Shown here: positions 7,807 through 16,342 of the stretch, piece by piece | Position numbering within the stretch: the stretch's first letter is position 1 | Layout of the letters: each line of letters begins with the position of its first letter | Source: Bdellovibrio sp. | Lineage (GTDB): Bacteria; UBA10199; 2-02-FULL-44-16; DYJF01 | DNA length: 32,468 bases | NCBI GenBank assembly: GCA_020723205.1 | Contig: DYJF01000001.1 | Span: forward strand, 31,414-63,881 | Reading direction: 5' to 3' | Translations under genes and position numbers: made by a program | Notes under the pieces: generated by a model | Databases searched by the model: none | The model's input: only the letters and a program-made list of their open reading frames with translations | Told to the model about the DNA's origin: nothing

Positions 7807-9075
7807 ATGAAATGGCAAATTATCATCTCCCTGATTCTCTTTAGCACGACCGCGATCGCTTCTGAAAAGGCGCCCTCCACGTTGACGCTGCCCCAAGTGA
7901 TCGATCGTGCGTTGGCGCAGAATCCGGCAATAGCGGCCGCATACTATGAGACAAAGGCGGCGCAGGCGCGGCCGCCGCAAGCGGCTACGCCGCCCGATCC
8001 CCAGTTCATGGTCCAATTCACGCAGGTCCCCATCAACACGACCGATGTGAGCCAGGGAATGACGGAATACATGGTGGAACAGCAGGTCCCCTTCCCTTCA
8101 AAACTGGTCTTCGGCCACAAGGCGGAAAAACATGCGGCGATGGCAAAACAATCTCGCGAGGCAATGACAGCACAGGAGATCGTGCGGAGGGTAAAGACGG
8201 CCTATCTGGATGCGTGGCGGCTGCAGGAAGAGACTAAGATCAATCGCCAGACGATGTCGATCTATCTCCAAAACAAAGGAACGTCTGAAACGGCCTATGC
8301 AACGCTCGAACGCCCCGTTTCCGATCCGGTTCGCGCATCGGTGGACTTGGGCGACATTGAAGGCCAGCTGGCGATGATCGAACAGGAGTACGTTCAGGCC
8401 GTCGAGGTACTTTCAAGTCTCATCGCGGAGCCGATCGAGCAGTCCGTAAGAATCGCGCCTCCGCCGGGTCCCTCTTCGATCGCGAACTTAAGCGAGCTAT
8501 TGGACAGGGCCAAGGCGGTAAGACCCGAGATCGTGGAGGCCGGACACGCCGTTGATTCCGAAGGCGCAAGGGTCTCGCTGGCGAAATCGCAGTACGGACC
8601 CGATCTGACGTTCAGATGGGGGTTCCTCGATATGCCGGGCAACATGCAGAACGCATGGACGGGAAGAGTGGGCCTTACGATCCCTCTCTGGTCGTTCTCA
8701 AAGCAGCGATACGGCGTCCGCGAATCCCAGGCGATGCTCATGCGCGCGCGTTCGCAAAGGGAGGAAACGGAACTGGGAACGATCGCGGACGTCAAGTCCT
8801 CATACGCGCGCCTGATGGCCGCAAAAAAAGTTGCCAGGATATATTCCGGCACGGTCATACCGCGCGCACAGCTACTTATGACGTCCTCGCAGGAGGCGTA
8901 CAAATCGAACAAAGCCGATTTTCTGGGCATCGTAGATTCCATCCGGAGCTTAAATAACGCCAAGCTCATGCTCGTCCGCGCAAAGACGGACGAAGCCAAG
9001 GCCTATGCGGACCTTGAACGGGCGGTCGGAGCCCCGATCACGAAGGAGGGATCATATGGAAACATTGAAAATTAA
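7807..9075 (+). CDS. TolC/CusC-like outer membrane efflux protein
   Basis: 422 aa. Signal peptide (MKWQIIISLILFSTTAIASEKA) followed by LTLPQVIDRALAQNPAIAAAYYETKAAQA and a repeated OEP-domain pattern. Upstream of cusB/cusA-like genes. Confidence 0.88.
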   Translation: MKWQIIISLILFSTTAIASEKAPSTLTLPQVIDRALAQNPAIAAAYYETKAAQARPPQAATPPDPQFMVQFTQVPINTTDVSQGMTEYMVEQQVPFPSKLVFGHKAEKHAAMAKQSREAMTAQEIVRRVKTAYLDAWRLQEETKINRQTMSIYLQNKGTSETAYATLERPVSDPVRASVDLGDIEGQLAMIEQEYVQAVEVLSSLIAEPIEQSVRIAPPPGPSSIANLSELLDRAKAVRPEIVEAGHAVDSEGARVSLAKSQYGPDLTFRWGFLDMPGNMQNAWTGRVGLTIPLWSFSKQRYGVRESQAMLMRARSQREETELGTIADVKSSYARLMAAKKVARIYSGTVIPRAQLLMTSSQEAYKSNKADFLGIVDSIRSLNNAKLMLVRAKTDEAKAYADLERAVGAPITKEGSYGNIEN

Positions 9076-10096
9076 AAGTCAAAGATCGAAAATCATTTTT
9101 ATCACGATCATCGCGTTGGCCGTTGCGCTTTCCGGCGGAAGCATATGGTATGCCGCAACTCACAAAGGAGCGGTATATTCGCACATGCACGGGGCACAAC
9201 AGACGATCTATTACTGCCCCATGCATCCAAACTATACGTCCGACAAGCCCGGTGAATGCCCGATATGCGGGATGGATCTTGTCCCTATGAAAATGGATGA
9301 AAAAAAACAAGACACGAAACAGGAGGGACACGGGATGATCACGATCGAATCCGACCGGCAGCAGCTGATCGGTGTCAAAAAAACAAAGATAGAGATGAAA
9401 GATGCAAAAAGGACGATCCGTACGGTCGGAAAGGTGGCGTTCGACACTGAACTCGCGGTCGCGCAACGCGAGTATATCGAAGTGAAAAAGACCGGCGACA
9501 GGGGCTTGGCGGAAGCGGCAAGAGAGCGTCTCACGCTCATGGGCATGAGCGACGAACAGATAAGGGAGCTAAAACAGGTGGAGCGAAACCTCTACTCTCC
9601 CCAAAAAACAGCGTGGGTCTATCCCGCGATCTACGAAAATGAATTTAACCTCGTGCAAAGGGGGCAAACGGTGAAGATCGAGCTTCCGTCGGGGACCGGC
9701 ATGCGGGAGGGAAGGATCATAGCGATCGATCCGGTGGTTGACAATCAGACAAGAACGGCTCGCCTAAGGATCGAGGTCCCGAACGACGACGGCGTCCTGA
9801 AGCCCAACATGTATGTGAACGCGATTATTGAAAGCGGTCTTGGGCAGAAGCTTCTGGTGCCCAAGGATGCGGTGTTGAGCTCGGGTGAAAGGAACATCGT
9901 TTTCGTGGTGCATGACGACACAAGGTTCATGCCGCATGAAGTGAAGCTCGGAGCCGAGCTTGAGGACGATTATGTCGTCGAGTCGGGAATTAACGAGGGA
10001 GATGAAGTGGTAACCGGCGCGAACTTTCTTGTCGATGCCGAGTCCAAGCTCAAAGCGGCACTTAGCGGCAGCGGCGGCCACGTTCATGGAGAATGA
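9056..10096 (+). CDS. cusB: Heavy-metal RND efflux periplasmic adaptor (CusB-like) with N-terminal heavy-metal-binding domain
   Basis: N-terminal TM anchor, YYCPMHPNYTSDKPGECPICGMDLVPM metal-binding domain, adaptor C-terminal half (VWVYPAIYENEFNLVQRGQTVKIELPSG..., LLVPKDAVLSSGERNIVFVV). ATG at 9056 has RBS GAAGGAGGGATCAT. Overlaps the tolC-like 3' end. Confidence 0.87.
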   Translation: METLKIKSQRSKIIFITIIALAVALSGGSIWYAATHKGAVYSHMHGAQQTIYYCPMHPNYTSDKPGECPICGMDLVPMKMDEKKQDTKQEGHGMITIESDRQQLIGVKKTKIEMKDAKRTIRTVGKVAFDTELAVAQREYIEVKKTGDRGLAEAARERLTLMGMSDEQIRELKQVERNLYSPQKTAWVYPAIYENEFNLVQRGQTVKIELPSGTGMREGRIIAIDPVVDNQTRTARLRIEVPNDDGVLKPNMYVNAIIESGLGQKLLVPKDAVLSSGERNIVFVVHDDTRFMPHEVKLGAELEDDYVVESGINEGDEVVTGANFLVDAESKLKAALSGSGGHVHGE

Positions 10097-13000
10097 CGAT
10101 GATCGGAAAGATCATAGAATTTTCGGCCCGCAATAGATTTACGGTGCTGATCCTGACCGCAGCGCTGGTCGTCATCGGTGTATGGTGCCTCAAGAACGTG
10201 GATCTGGACGCGATCCCCGACCTTTCCGACACGCAGGTCATTATCTATTCGCGGTGGGACAGAAGCCCCGATATCATAGAGGATCAAGTGACGTATCCCA
10301 TCGTCACGGCGATGCTGGGTTCTCCCAAAGTGAAAGCGATCCGCGGCTTTTCCGACTTCGGTTTCTCGTACGTCTACATCATATATGAGGACGGGACGGA
10401 CATCTACTGGGCGCGCAGCCGCACTCTTGAGTATTTGAGCAAGATACTGCCGCGCCTCCCCGAAGGCGTGAAAACGGAGCTCGGACCGGACGCCACAAGC
10501 TTGGGCTGGGTCTTCCAGTACGCATTGGTCGATGAATCGGGAAAGAACGGCCTTTCCGATCTGCGCTCATATCAGGACTGGTATCTGCGCTACTATCTGC
10601 AGAGCGTCCCCGGTGTTGCGGAAGTCGCAACGGTTGGGGGATTCGTGAGGCAGTATCAGGTCAATATAGATCCGAACAAGCTTCTGGCCCACAACATACC
10701 GATAGATAAGGTCGTAGACGCGTTAAGAAAAGGCAACAACGACGTGGGCGGCCGGCTGGTGGAAATGTCGGGACGCGAATACATGGTCAGGGGGCGCGGC
10801 TACGCCAGATCCGTAGAAGATATTGAAAAGATCGGCGTCGGCGTCGATCCCAAGAACGGTACGCCCATCACGATAAAGCAACTTGGAAAAGTGGAGCTCG
10901 GCCCCGACATCAGGCGAGGCGTCGCAGATCTTGACGGCAAAGGCGACGCGGTCGGCGGTATCGTCGTCATGCGCTACGGCGAGAACGCGCTTGACGTCAT
11001 AGACAGGGTCAAGGAGAAGTTCAAGGAGATCGCGTCTTCGCTTCCTGACGGCGTAAAAATTGTTACGACCTACGACCGCTCCGAGCTCATATTGAGATCA
11101 ATTGACACGCTCAAGGACACGCTCATAGAGGAACTGATCATCGTCTCTGCGGTCATCCTGTTCTTCCTGTGGCACATTCCATCCGCCGCCGTCCCGATAA
11201 TCACGATACCGGTCTCCGTCCTTCTGGCGTTCATCCCCTTCTATTTCATGGGCCTGACCGCGAACATCATGTCGCTTGCCGGCATTGCGATATCGATCGG
11301 CGTCTTGGTTGACGGTGCGATCATCGAGGTTGAGAACGCATATAAAAAGCTCCAGTTGTGGCGGGACTCCGGCCGGAAAGGAGACTTCCGCGAGGTGCGC
11401 CTGAAGGCCCTCAAAGAAGTGGGGCCTTCCGTCTTCTTCTCGCTGCTTGTCGTCGCCGTGGCTTTTTTGCCGATCTTTACCTTGGTCGATCAGGAGGGCC
11501 GTCTCTTCAAGCCGCTCGCCTATTCAAAGAACTTCGCGATGGCAATCGCCGCGATCCTTGCGATCACGCTCGATCCGGCCGTGCGCATGCTCTTCACCAG
11601 GATGGATTTCAGAAAATTCAGATGGAAATGGCTCACGTGGCTGTACAATCACGCGATGGTCGGCAACTATTATGCCGAAGAGAAGCACCCCGTGAGCCGG
11701 CGTCTTTTTGCGATCTATGAACCGGCATGTAGGTGGGTGCTCAAACGACCGAAGAAGGTCATAATAGCCGCCGCCATTCTATTTTTAACGGCCATACCTC
11801 CGTTTATCTTTCTCGGAAGCGAGTTCATGCCTCCCCTGAACGAAGGCACGATCCTTTACATGCCCACCACGCTTCCCGGCATATCGGTGACTGAAGCATC
11901 AAAACTTTTGCAGGCGCAGGATCAGGTTCTCAAAAGTTTTCCCGAGGTTGAGACCGTGTTCGGAAAAGCGGGGCGCGCCGAGACCGCGACCGATCCGGCC
12001 CCCTTCTCCATGATGGAAACAACGGTGGTATTGAAACCGGAAAGCCAGTGGCGCGAGAAAAAACGCTGGTTCTCTTGGATGCCCGAACACAATAGATTCT
12101 ATCTCAAAAGGATCTGGCGCGATAGGATCACTTGGGATGACCTCATCGCCGAGATGGATAAGAAGATGCAATTCCCGGGTGTCGCGAACGCGTGGACGAT
12201 GCCCATCAAGGCACGCATAGACATGCTTTCAACCGGCATCAGGACCCCTGTCGGCATCAAGATCCTAGGGCCCGATTTTGCTGAGTTGGAGCGCATCGGG
12301 AAGGATCTGGAAATGATCCTTAAGGATGTGTCCGGCACGCGTTCGGTCTTTGCCGAGCGCGCTGCCGGCGGTTATTTTCTCGATTTTGATCTGAAACGAG
12401 ACGAACTTGCAAGATACGGCCTGTCGGTTGACGATGCGGAGATGGTCGTCATATCCGCCATCGGCGGCGAAAACATCACGACCACGATCGAGGGGCGCGA
12501 AAGATATCCGGTAAACGTTCGTTACCAGCGCGAGCTGCGCGACGACGTCTCCAAACTTTCCCGCGTTCTGGTGTCAACTCCTTCGGGAACGCAGATACCC
12601 ATCTCACAGATAGCCGACATTCATCTCTCATACGGCCCCTCCATGATACGGGATGAGAACGGGATGGTGGCAAGCTACGTCTTTGTTGATACGGCCGGGC
12701 GCGATATCGGCGGCTACGTTTCTGAAGCTAAAAAAGCTGTTGAAAAGACCCTCAAGCTTCCCGCAGGATACGCGCTTTCGTGGAGCGGGCAGTATGAGAA
12801 CATGCTTCGCGTGCGCGAACGACTGGGGCTCATACTGCCGCTCACGCTCTTCATCATATTCATGCTTCTTTACATGAACACAAAGTCCGCGGTGAAGGCA
12901 GGCATCGTTTTTCTGGCCGTCCCCTTCTCTGCGATCGGCGCCGTCTGGCTTCTGTATATTCTGGGATATCACATGTCCATCGCCGTGTGGGTCGGCCTCA

Positions 13001-13359
13001 TAGCCCTTATGGGTCTTGACGCGGAGACGGGGGTGTTCATGCTCTTGTTCCTGGACCTTTCCCATGACGAGGCAAGACGTGAAGGAAAAATGAAAAACGG
13101 ATCGGACCTGGTCGAAGCGATCGTCCATGGCGCGGTAAAGCGCGTGCGCCCGAAGATAATGACGGTCACTTGTCTGTTCATGGGCCTACTCCCGATCATG
13201 TGGTCCATCGGCACCGGCGCCGACATGATGAAGCGAGTTGCCGCGCCGATGATCGGAGGCCTTGCGACATCATTCATTATGGAACTTTTGGTGTATCCGG
13301 CGATATATTATTTGTGGAAGAAACGCGAGATCGGAGGACCCCATGGCCAACATACTTGA
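10093..13359 (+). CDS. cusA: CusA-like heavy-metal RND efflux pump (Cu/Ag type)
   Basis: 1088 aa. YVYIIYEDGTDIYWARSRTLEYLSKILPRLPEGV, GVLVDGAIIEVENAYK, and MPIKARIDMLSTGIRTPVGIKILG (the CusA RxxMLSTG segment). ATGA overlap with the adaptor stop. Confidence 0.94.
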   Translation: MTMIGKIIEFSARNRFTVLILTAALVVIGVWCLKNVDLDAIPDLSDTQVIIYSRWDRSPDIIEDQVTYPIVTAMLGSPKVKAIRGFSDFGFSYVYIIYEDGTDIYWARSRTLEYLSKILPRLPEGVKTELGPDATSLGWVFQYALVDESGKNGLSDLRSYQDWYLRYYLQSVPGVAEVATVGGFVRQYQVNIDPNKLLAHNIPIDKVVDALRKGNNDVGGRLVEMSGREYMVRGRGYARSVEDIEKIGVGVDPKNGTPITIKQLGKVELGPDIRRGVADLDGKGDAVGGIVVMRYGENALDVIDRVKEKFKEIASSLPDGVKIVTTYDRSELILRSIDTLKDTLIEELIIVSAVILFFLWHIPSAAVPIITIPVSVLLAFIPFYFMGLTANIMSLAGIAISIGVLVDGAIIEVENAYKKLQLWRDSGRKGDFREVRLKALKEVGPSVFFSLLVVAVAFLPIFTLVDQEGRLFKPLAYSKNFAMAIAAILAITLDPAVRMLFTRMDFRKFRWKWLTWLYNHAMVGNYYAEEKHPVSRRLFAIYEPACRWVLKRPKKVIIAAAILFLTAIPPFIFLGSEFMPPLNEGTILYMPTTLPGISVTEASKLLQAQDQVLKSFPEVETVFGKAGRAETATDPAPFSMMETTVVLKPESQWREKKRWFSWMPEHNRFYLKRIWRDRITWDDLIAEMDKKMQFPGVANAWTMPIKARIDMLSTGIRTPVGIKILGPDFAELERIGKDLEMILKDVSGTRSVFAERAAGGYFLDFDLKRDELARYGLSVDDAEMVVISAIGGENITTTIEGRERYPVNVRYQRELRDDVSKLSRVLVSTPSGTQIPISQIADIHLSYGPSMIRDENGMVASYVFVDTAGRDIGGYVSEAKKAVEKTLKLPAGYALSWSGQYENMLRVRERLGLILPLTLFIIFMLLYMNTKSAVKAGIVFLAVPFSAIGAVWLLYILGYHMSIAVWVGLIALMGLDAETGVFMLLFLDLSHDEARREGKMKNGSDLVEAIVHGAVKRVRPKIMTVTCLFMGLLPIMWSIGTGADMMKRVAAPMIGGLATSFIMELLVYPAIYYLWKKREIGGPHGQHT

Positions 13360-14431
13360 TACAGCATTGCAGTTCATGTCCGGTTCACTTGCGGCCGCAT
13401 GGCAGGTCCTTTTGGATGCCAGCATATTCATACTGTTCGGATTCGTCATTGCGGCGCTCATCAGGGCGTTCCTCTCGAGCGAGCAGATCGTCAGATATAT
13501 GGGCGGCAATAATTTCCGCTCCGTCCTTCTGGCGGCGCTCTTCGGCGTCCCGCTCCCTCTGTGTTCCTGCGGCGTCGTGCCCACCGCGATGGCGCTTAGA
13601 AAGCAGGGCGCCTCAAAGGCGGCGACGGTCTCGTTCCTCATAACGACGCCGGAATCGAGCATCGACTCGATAGCCATCACCTATGCGCTGATAGACCCGA
13701 TAATGACGGTATTCAGGCCGATCGCCGCGTTCATCACGGGGTTTGTGGCCGGAATAGCGGAGATATTCTTTGGAAAGAAGGAGACAGAAAAAGTTACGGC
13801 GGAAATTCCATGTCCGCATTGTGCCCCCTCTCCCCACCCCTCCCCCTCGAGGGGGGAGGGTGAGGGAGGGGGTGAACATACACACTCCCTCGCGGATCGT
13901 CTGAGCTCCGGCCTGCGTTTCGCCTTCGTTGAATTATTCACCGACATCAGCCGCTGGTTCCTGATAGGAATGCTGATCGCGGGGATCATCACGTTTGCCG
14001 TGCCCGCAAGCTTCATCGAGCAGCATCTGGGAAGCGGCTGGGCCTCGATGCTCATCATGCTTGCCGTGGGCCTGCCTCTCTACGTCTGCGCTACGGCATC
14101 GACCCCAATCGCCGCGGCGCTCATCCTCAAGGGAATGAGCCCGGGCGCGGCGCTCGTGTTTTTGCTCACAGGGCCGGCCACGAACGCGGCTTCGTTCACC
14201 GTGCTGATCAAAATGCTGGGACTGCGAACGGCGATCATCTATATACTGTCCATTGCGGTCTGCGCGGTCATTTTGGGCATGCTCTTGAATCAGATCTACT
14301 TCATGCTGGGAATTGATATCAGGGTCGCCGTGGGCCACGCGCACGAAATGATTCCCGTGTGGCTCAAGTGGGCGACAGCGGTTCCACTTACAGCCGCGAT
14401 GGTCTGGGCCGCTGTCAGGAAGAAAAATTAA
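13343..14431 (+). CDS. SO_0444-type Cu/Zn efflux permease (UPF0718/ArsP-like)
   Basis: MANILDTALQFMSGSLAAAWQVLLDASIFILFGFVIAALI..., GVPLPLCSCGVVPTAMALRKQGASKAATVSFLITTPESSIDS. RBS GGAGG before ATG 13343. Overlaps the cusA end by 17 bp. Confidence 0.8.
   Translation: MANILDTALQFMSGSLAAAWQVLLDASIFILFGFVIAALIRAFLSSEQIVRYMGGNNFRSVLLAALFGVPLPLCSCGVVPTAMALRKQGASKAATVSFLITTPESSIDSIAITYALIDPIMTVFRPIAAFITGFVAGIAEIFFGKKETEKVTAEIPCPHCAPSPHPSPSRGEGEGGGEHTHSLADRLSSGLRFAFVELFTDISRWFLIGMLIAGIITFAVPASFIEQHLGSGWASMLIMLAVGLPLYVCATASTPIAAALILKGMSPGAALVFLLTGPATNAASFTVLIKMLGLRTAIIYILSIAVCAVILGMLLNQIYFMLGIDIRVAVGHAHEMIPVWLKWATAVPLTAAMVWAAVRKKN
13824..13872. repeat. G/C-run palindromic repeat inserted in frame in the permease CDS
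   Basis: CCCCCTCTCCCCACCCCTCCCCCTCGAGGGGGGAGGGTGAGGGAGGGGG. Encodes APSPHPSPSRGEGEGGG in the cytoplasmic-linker-like region. Confidence 0.85.
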
Positions 14432-14456
14432 ATCGCCCGTGGACGGCTGGTGGTTC

Positions 14457-14948
14457 TCATCTTTTCTTCTTGGTAAAATCGTACGGCGGGTCTTTCACCC
14501 AGAGGCGCTCCAACTCCTCGTTGATCTTCCGGCGTTCCTCGTAACTGATCTCTTTCTCGCCGTCAGCCACCGGGCCTACGGAACGCGCGGAACTTTTCAA
14601 GAACTCCCGTATCCCCTTCGTCTTGGCGCCCTCTCCCTTCACAAAGAAAGTGAGCCCCTTGTCGTCGCTCACCACCACTATCTGCGAGCGGTTCTTGGCC
14701 CTCGCCACGCGCTCCTTTATGACGTCGTCCGCGCTCTTGGGTCCGCCGAACACTATCTCATATTCCCGTTCGCCTGCCACATCGGAGTTCTCATAGCCGT
14801 CGAAGACCACGACCACCCTGTTGGCGGGGCTGCCCGTCAGGCGCCTCGATTTGAGGAACTCGATGAGGCGCGCGTGGGGAGAGACGGAATCGGCGAGCCC
14901 CTCGATCTTGTGGATCAGGTTGAAGGCGTCTATGAGATATATCAGCAT
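14457..14948 (-). CDS. NYN/YacP-like PIN-fold ribonuclease domain protein
   Basis: 163 aa. MLIYLIDAFNLIHKIEGL..., RVVVVFDGYE, SADDVIKERVARAKNRSQIVVVSDDKGL: conserved acidic residues of NYN/YacP. Overlaps the upstream gene stop. Confidence 0.8.
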   Translation of the reverse strand: MLIYLIDAFNLIHKIEGLADSVSPHARLIEFLKSRRLTGSPANRVVVVFDGYENSDVAGEREYEIVFGGPKSADDVIKERVARAKNRSQIVVVSDDKGLTFFVKGEGAKTKGIREFLKSSARSVGPVADGEKEISYEERRKINEELERLWVKDPPYDFTKKKR

Positions 14949-16303
14949 GAGCGCTGCTCCAGAATTGCCTTCTCAACGTCCGCTATCTTCGATTGCTCGC
15001 CCAGCCAAAACTCCTTGCCCCTTTGGGCGCGGAGCTCTTCCACGGTTTTCCCCTGCTGTTCGACCCAAGTGTAATATTTAAGATTCGCCCATGAATCTTG
15101 CGCAAGCTTGTCCCCTTCGCGTATCCAGTCGGCGTCGGCGCCATGGAATATCGCCTTGATTCGGCGGGAGGCCTCGTCCCTGTCCATCTTGCCAAACTGT
15201 TTTGTCAGATCCGCGAGCACGCTGTAGTAACGGTCGAGGTTGTCCGTGGCGACGGTAAAAATCACATCTCCCTTTCCCAATTTGTAATGCTTCGCAGTCT
15301 TTATGGCGCCCAGTATGTTGCAGATGCACGATATTCCGAAGAGCGTAGAGAAAGATTCGAGCTCGGGTATCACCTTCCAGCCCGGCTCCTCCGCCACGGC
15401 CTGCATGCCCTTCTTGCAGGACACGTCGTCGATGCACATGAGCGCGTCCATGTTGTCCGTGTTGTGTATCCATGTGGCGTGCTTGTCGCCGATCCCCTGA
15501 ATATCGTGGTCGCCGAAACCATTGTTGTAAAGCGTCGGGCACTGGACCGGTTCGAGACCGACAACGCGGCAATCCTTATGGACCTGCTTTATGCGGTCGC
15601 CGGCGGCTATCGTTCCCGCAGAGCCCATGGCGGAACAGAACGCCGCGAAGTTCCTGGCGCCCTTCGTTCTTTTAAGCTCTTCGAAGAGCTCGAGCACGGA
15701 GTTTCCCGTGACATAGTAATGAAAGCGGTAGTTGCCGAATTCCGCGAACTGGTTGACGATGACCGTGTCCTTCTCGCGCGCCAGTTCGTGCGTCTTGTCG
15801 TAGATCTCCTTCACGTTGCTTTCGCAACCGGGGGTCTTGATGTACTCCGCGCCGTACCATTTAATCTTCTCGAACCTCTCCTGACTCATCCTCTCTGGCA
15901 GGATCACGAGGGAATCGTATCCCATTCTGGGGCCTACATACGCGCCCCCGATCCCGTAGTTGCCGGTTGAAGGCCATACCAAGCGGTGTTTTCCGGGCGT
16001 TATCGTGCCCATGACCTGTCTTTCAATAGTGCACGAGTAGGTCGCGCCGACCTTGTGGCTTCCCGTCGGAAAATATTTGCCGATTATGACGACTATCTCG
16101 GCGTCCACGTTCGTGAGCGCTTTGGGAAGAACGACGTGGCGCACCTTGTTCTCTTTGTCCTTCCACGTGATATTGTAGAGGTTTATCGGATCGAGAGGGG
16201 ATGTCTCGAGCACCTCTATCGCCCTCTTCCTCGTTTCATGGTGAATCTTTTCCGGATTCAGCATCTCTTCGAACGTCGGACCATAAACCAATGTGGATTT
16301 CAT
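14942..16303 (-). CDS. PLP-dependent beta-family (fold type II) lyase, cysteine synthase/threonine synthase superfamily
   Basis: 453 aa. PTGSHKVGATYSCTIERQV (PLP-lysine region), VWPSTGNYGIGGAYVGPRMGY, CSAMGSAGTIAAGDRIK. RBS GGAAGGAGAAGTT-ATG. Confidence 0.8.
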   Translation of the reverse strand: MKSTLVYGPTFEEMLNPEKIHHETRKRAIEVLETSPLDPINLYNITWKDKENKVRHVVLPKALTNVDAEIVVIIGKYFPTGSHKVGATYSCTIERQVMGTITPGKHRLVWPSTGNYGIGGAYVGPRMGYDSLVILPERMSQERFEKIKWYGAEYIKTPGCESNVKEIYDKTHELAREKDTVIVNQFAEFGNYRFHYYVTGNSVLELFEELKRTKGARNFAAFCSAMGSAGTIAAGDRIKQVHKDCRVVGLEPVQCPTLYNNGFGDHDIQGIGDKHATWIHNTDNMDALMCIDDVSCKKGMQAVAEEPGWKVIPELESFSTLFGISCICNILGAIKTAKHYKLGKGDVIFTVATDNLDRYYSVLADLTKQFGKMDRDEASRRIKAIFHGADADWIREGDKLAQDSWANLKYYTWVEQQGKTVEELRAQRGKEFWLGEQSKIADVEKAILEQRSC

Positions 16304-16313
16304 AACTTCTCCT

Positions 16314-16337
16314 TCCCCCTCCTTTGTAAGGGGAGGC
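16314..16337. repeat. Family A half-copy hairpin (A4)
   Basis: TTCCCCCTCCTTTGTAAGGGGAGG in the 39-bp gap between the ssnA-like and PLP-lyase genes. Confidence 0.75.
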
Positions 16338-16342
16338 AGATA

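Noticed and set aside
13824-13872. Disrupted permease considered as a pseudogene
   Set aside because: The reading frame is intact across the palindrome and both membrane halves and key motifs are preserved, so the insertion seems tolerated.
15098-15970. 290-aa + strand ORF opposite the PLP lyase
   Set aside because: Antisense to a clearly conserved enzyme. No motif and no plausible start context.
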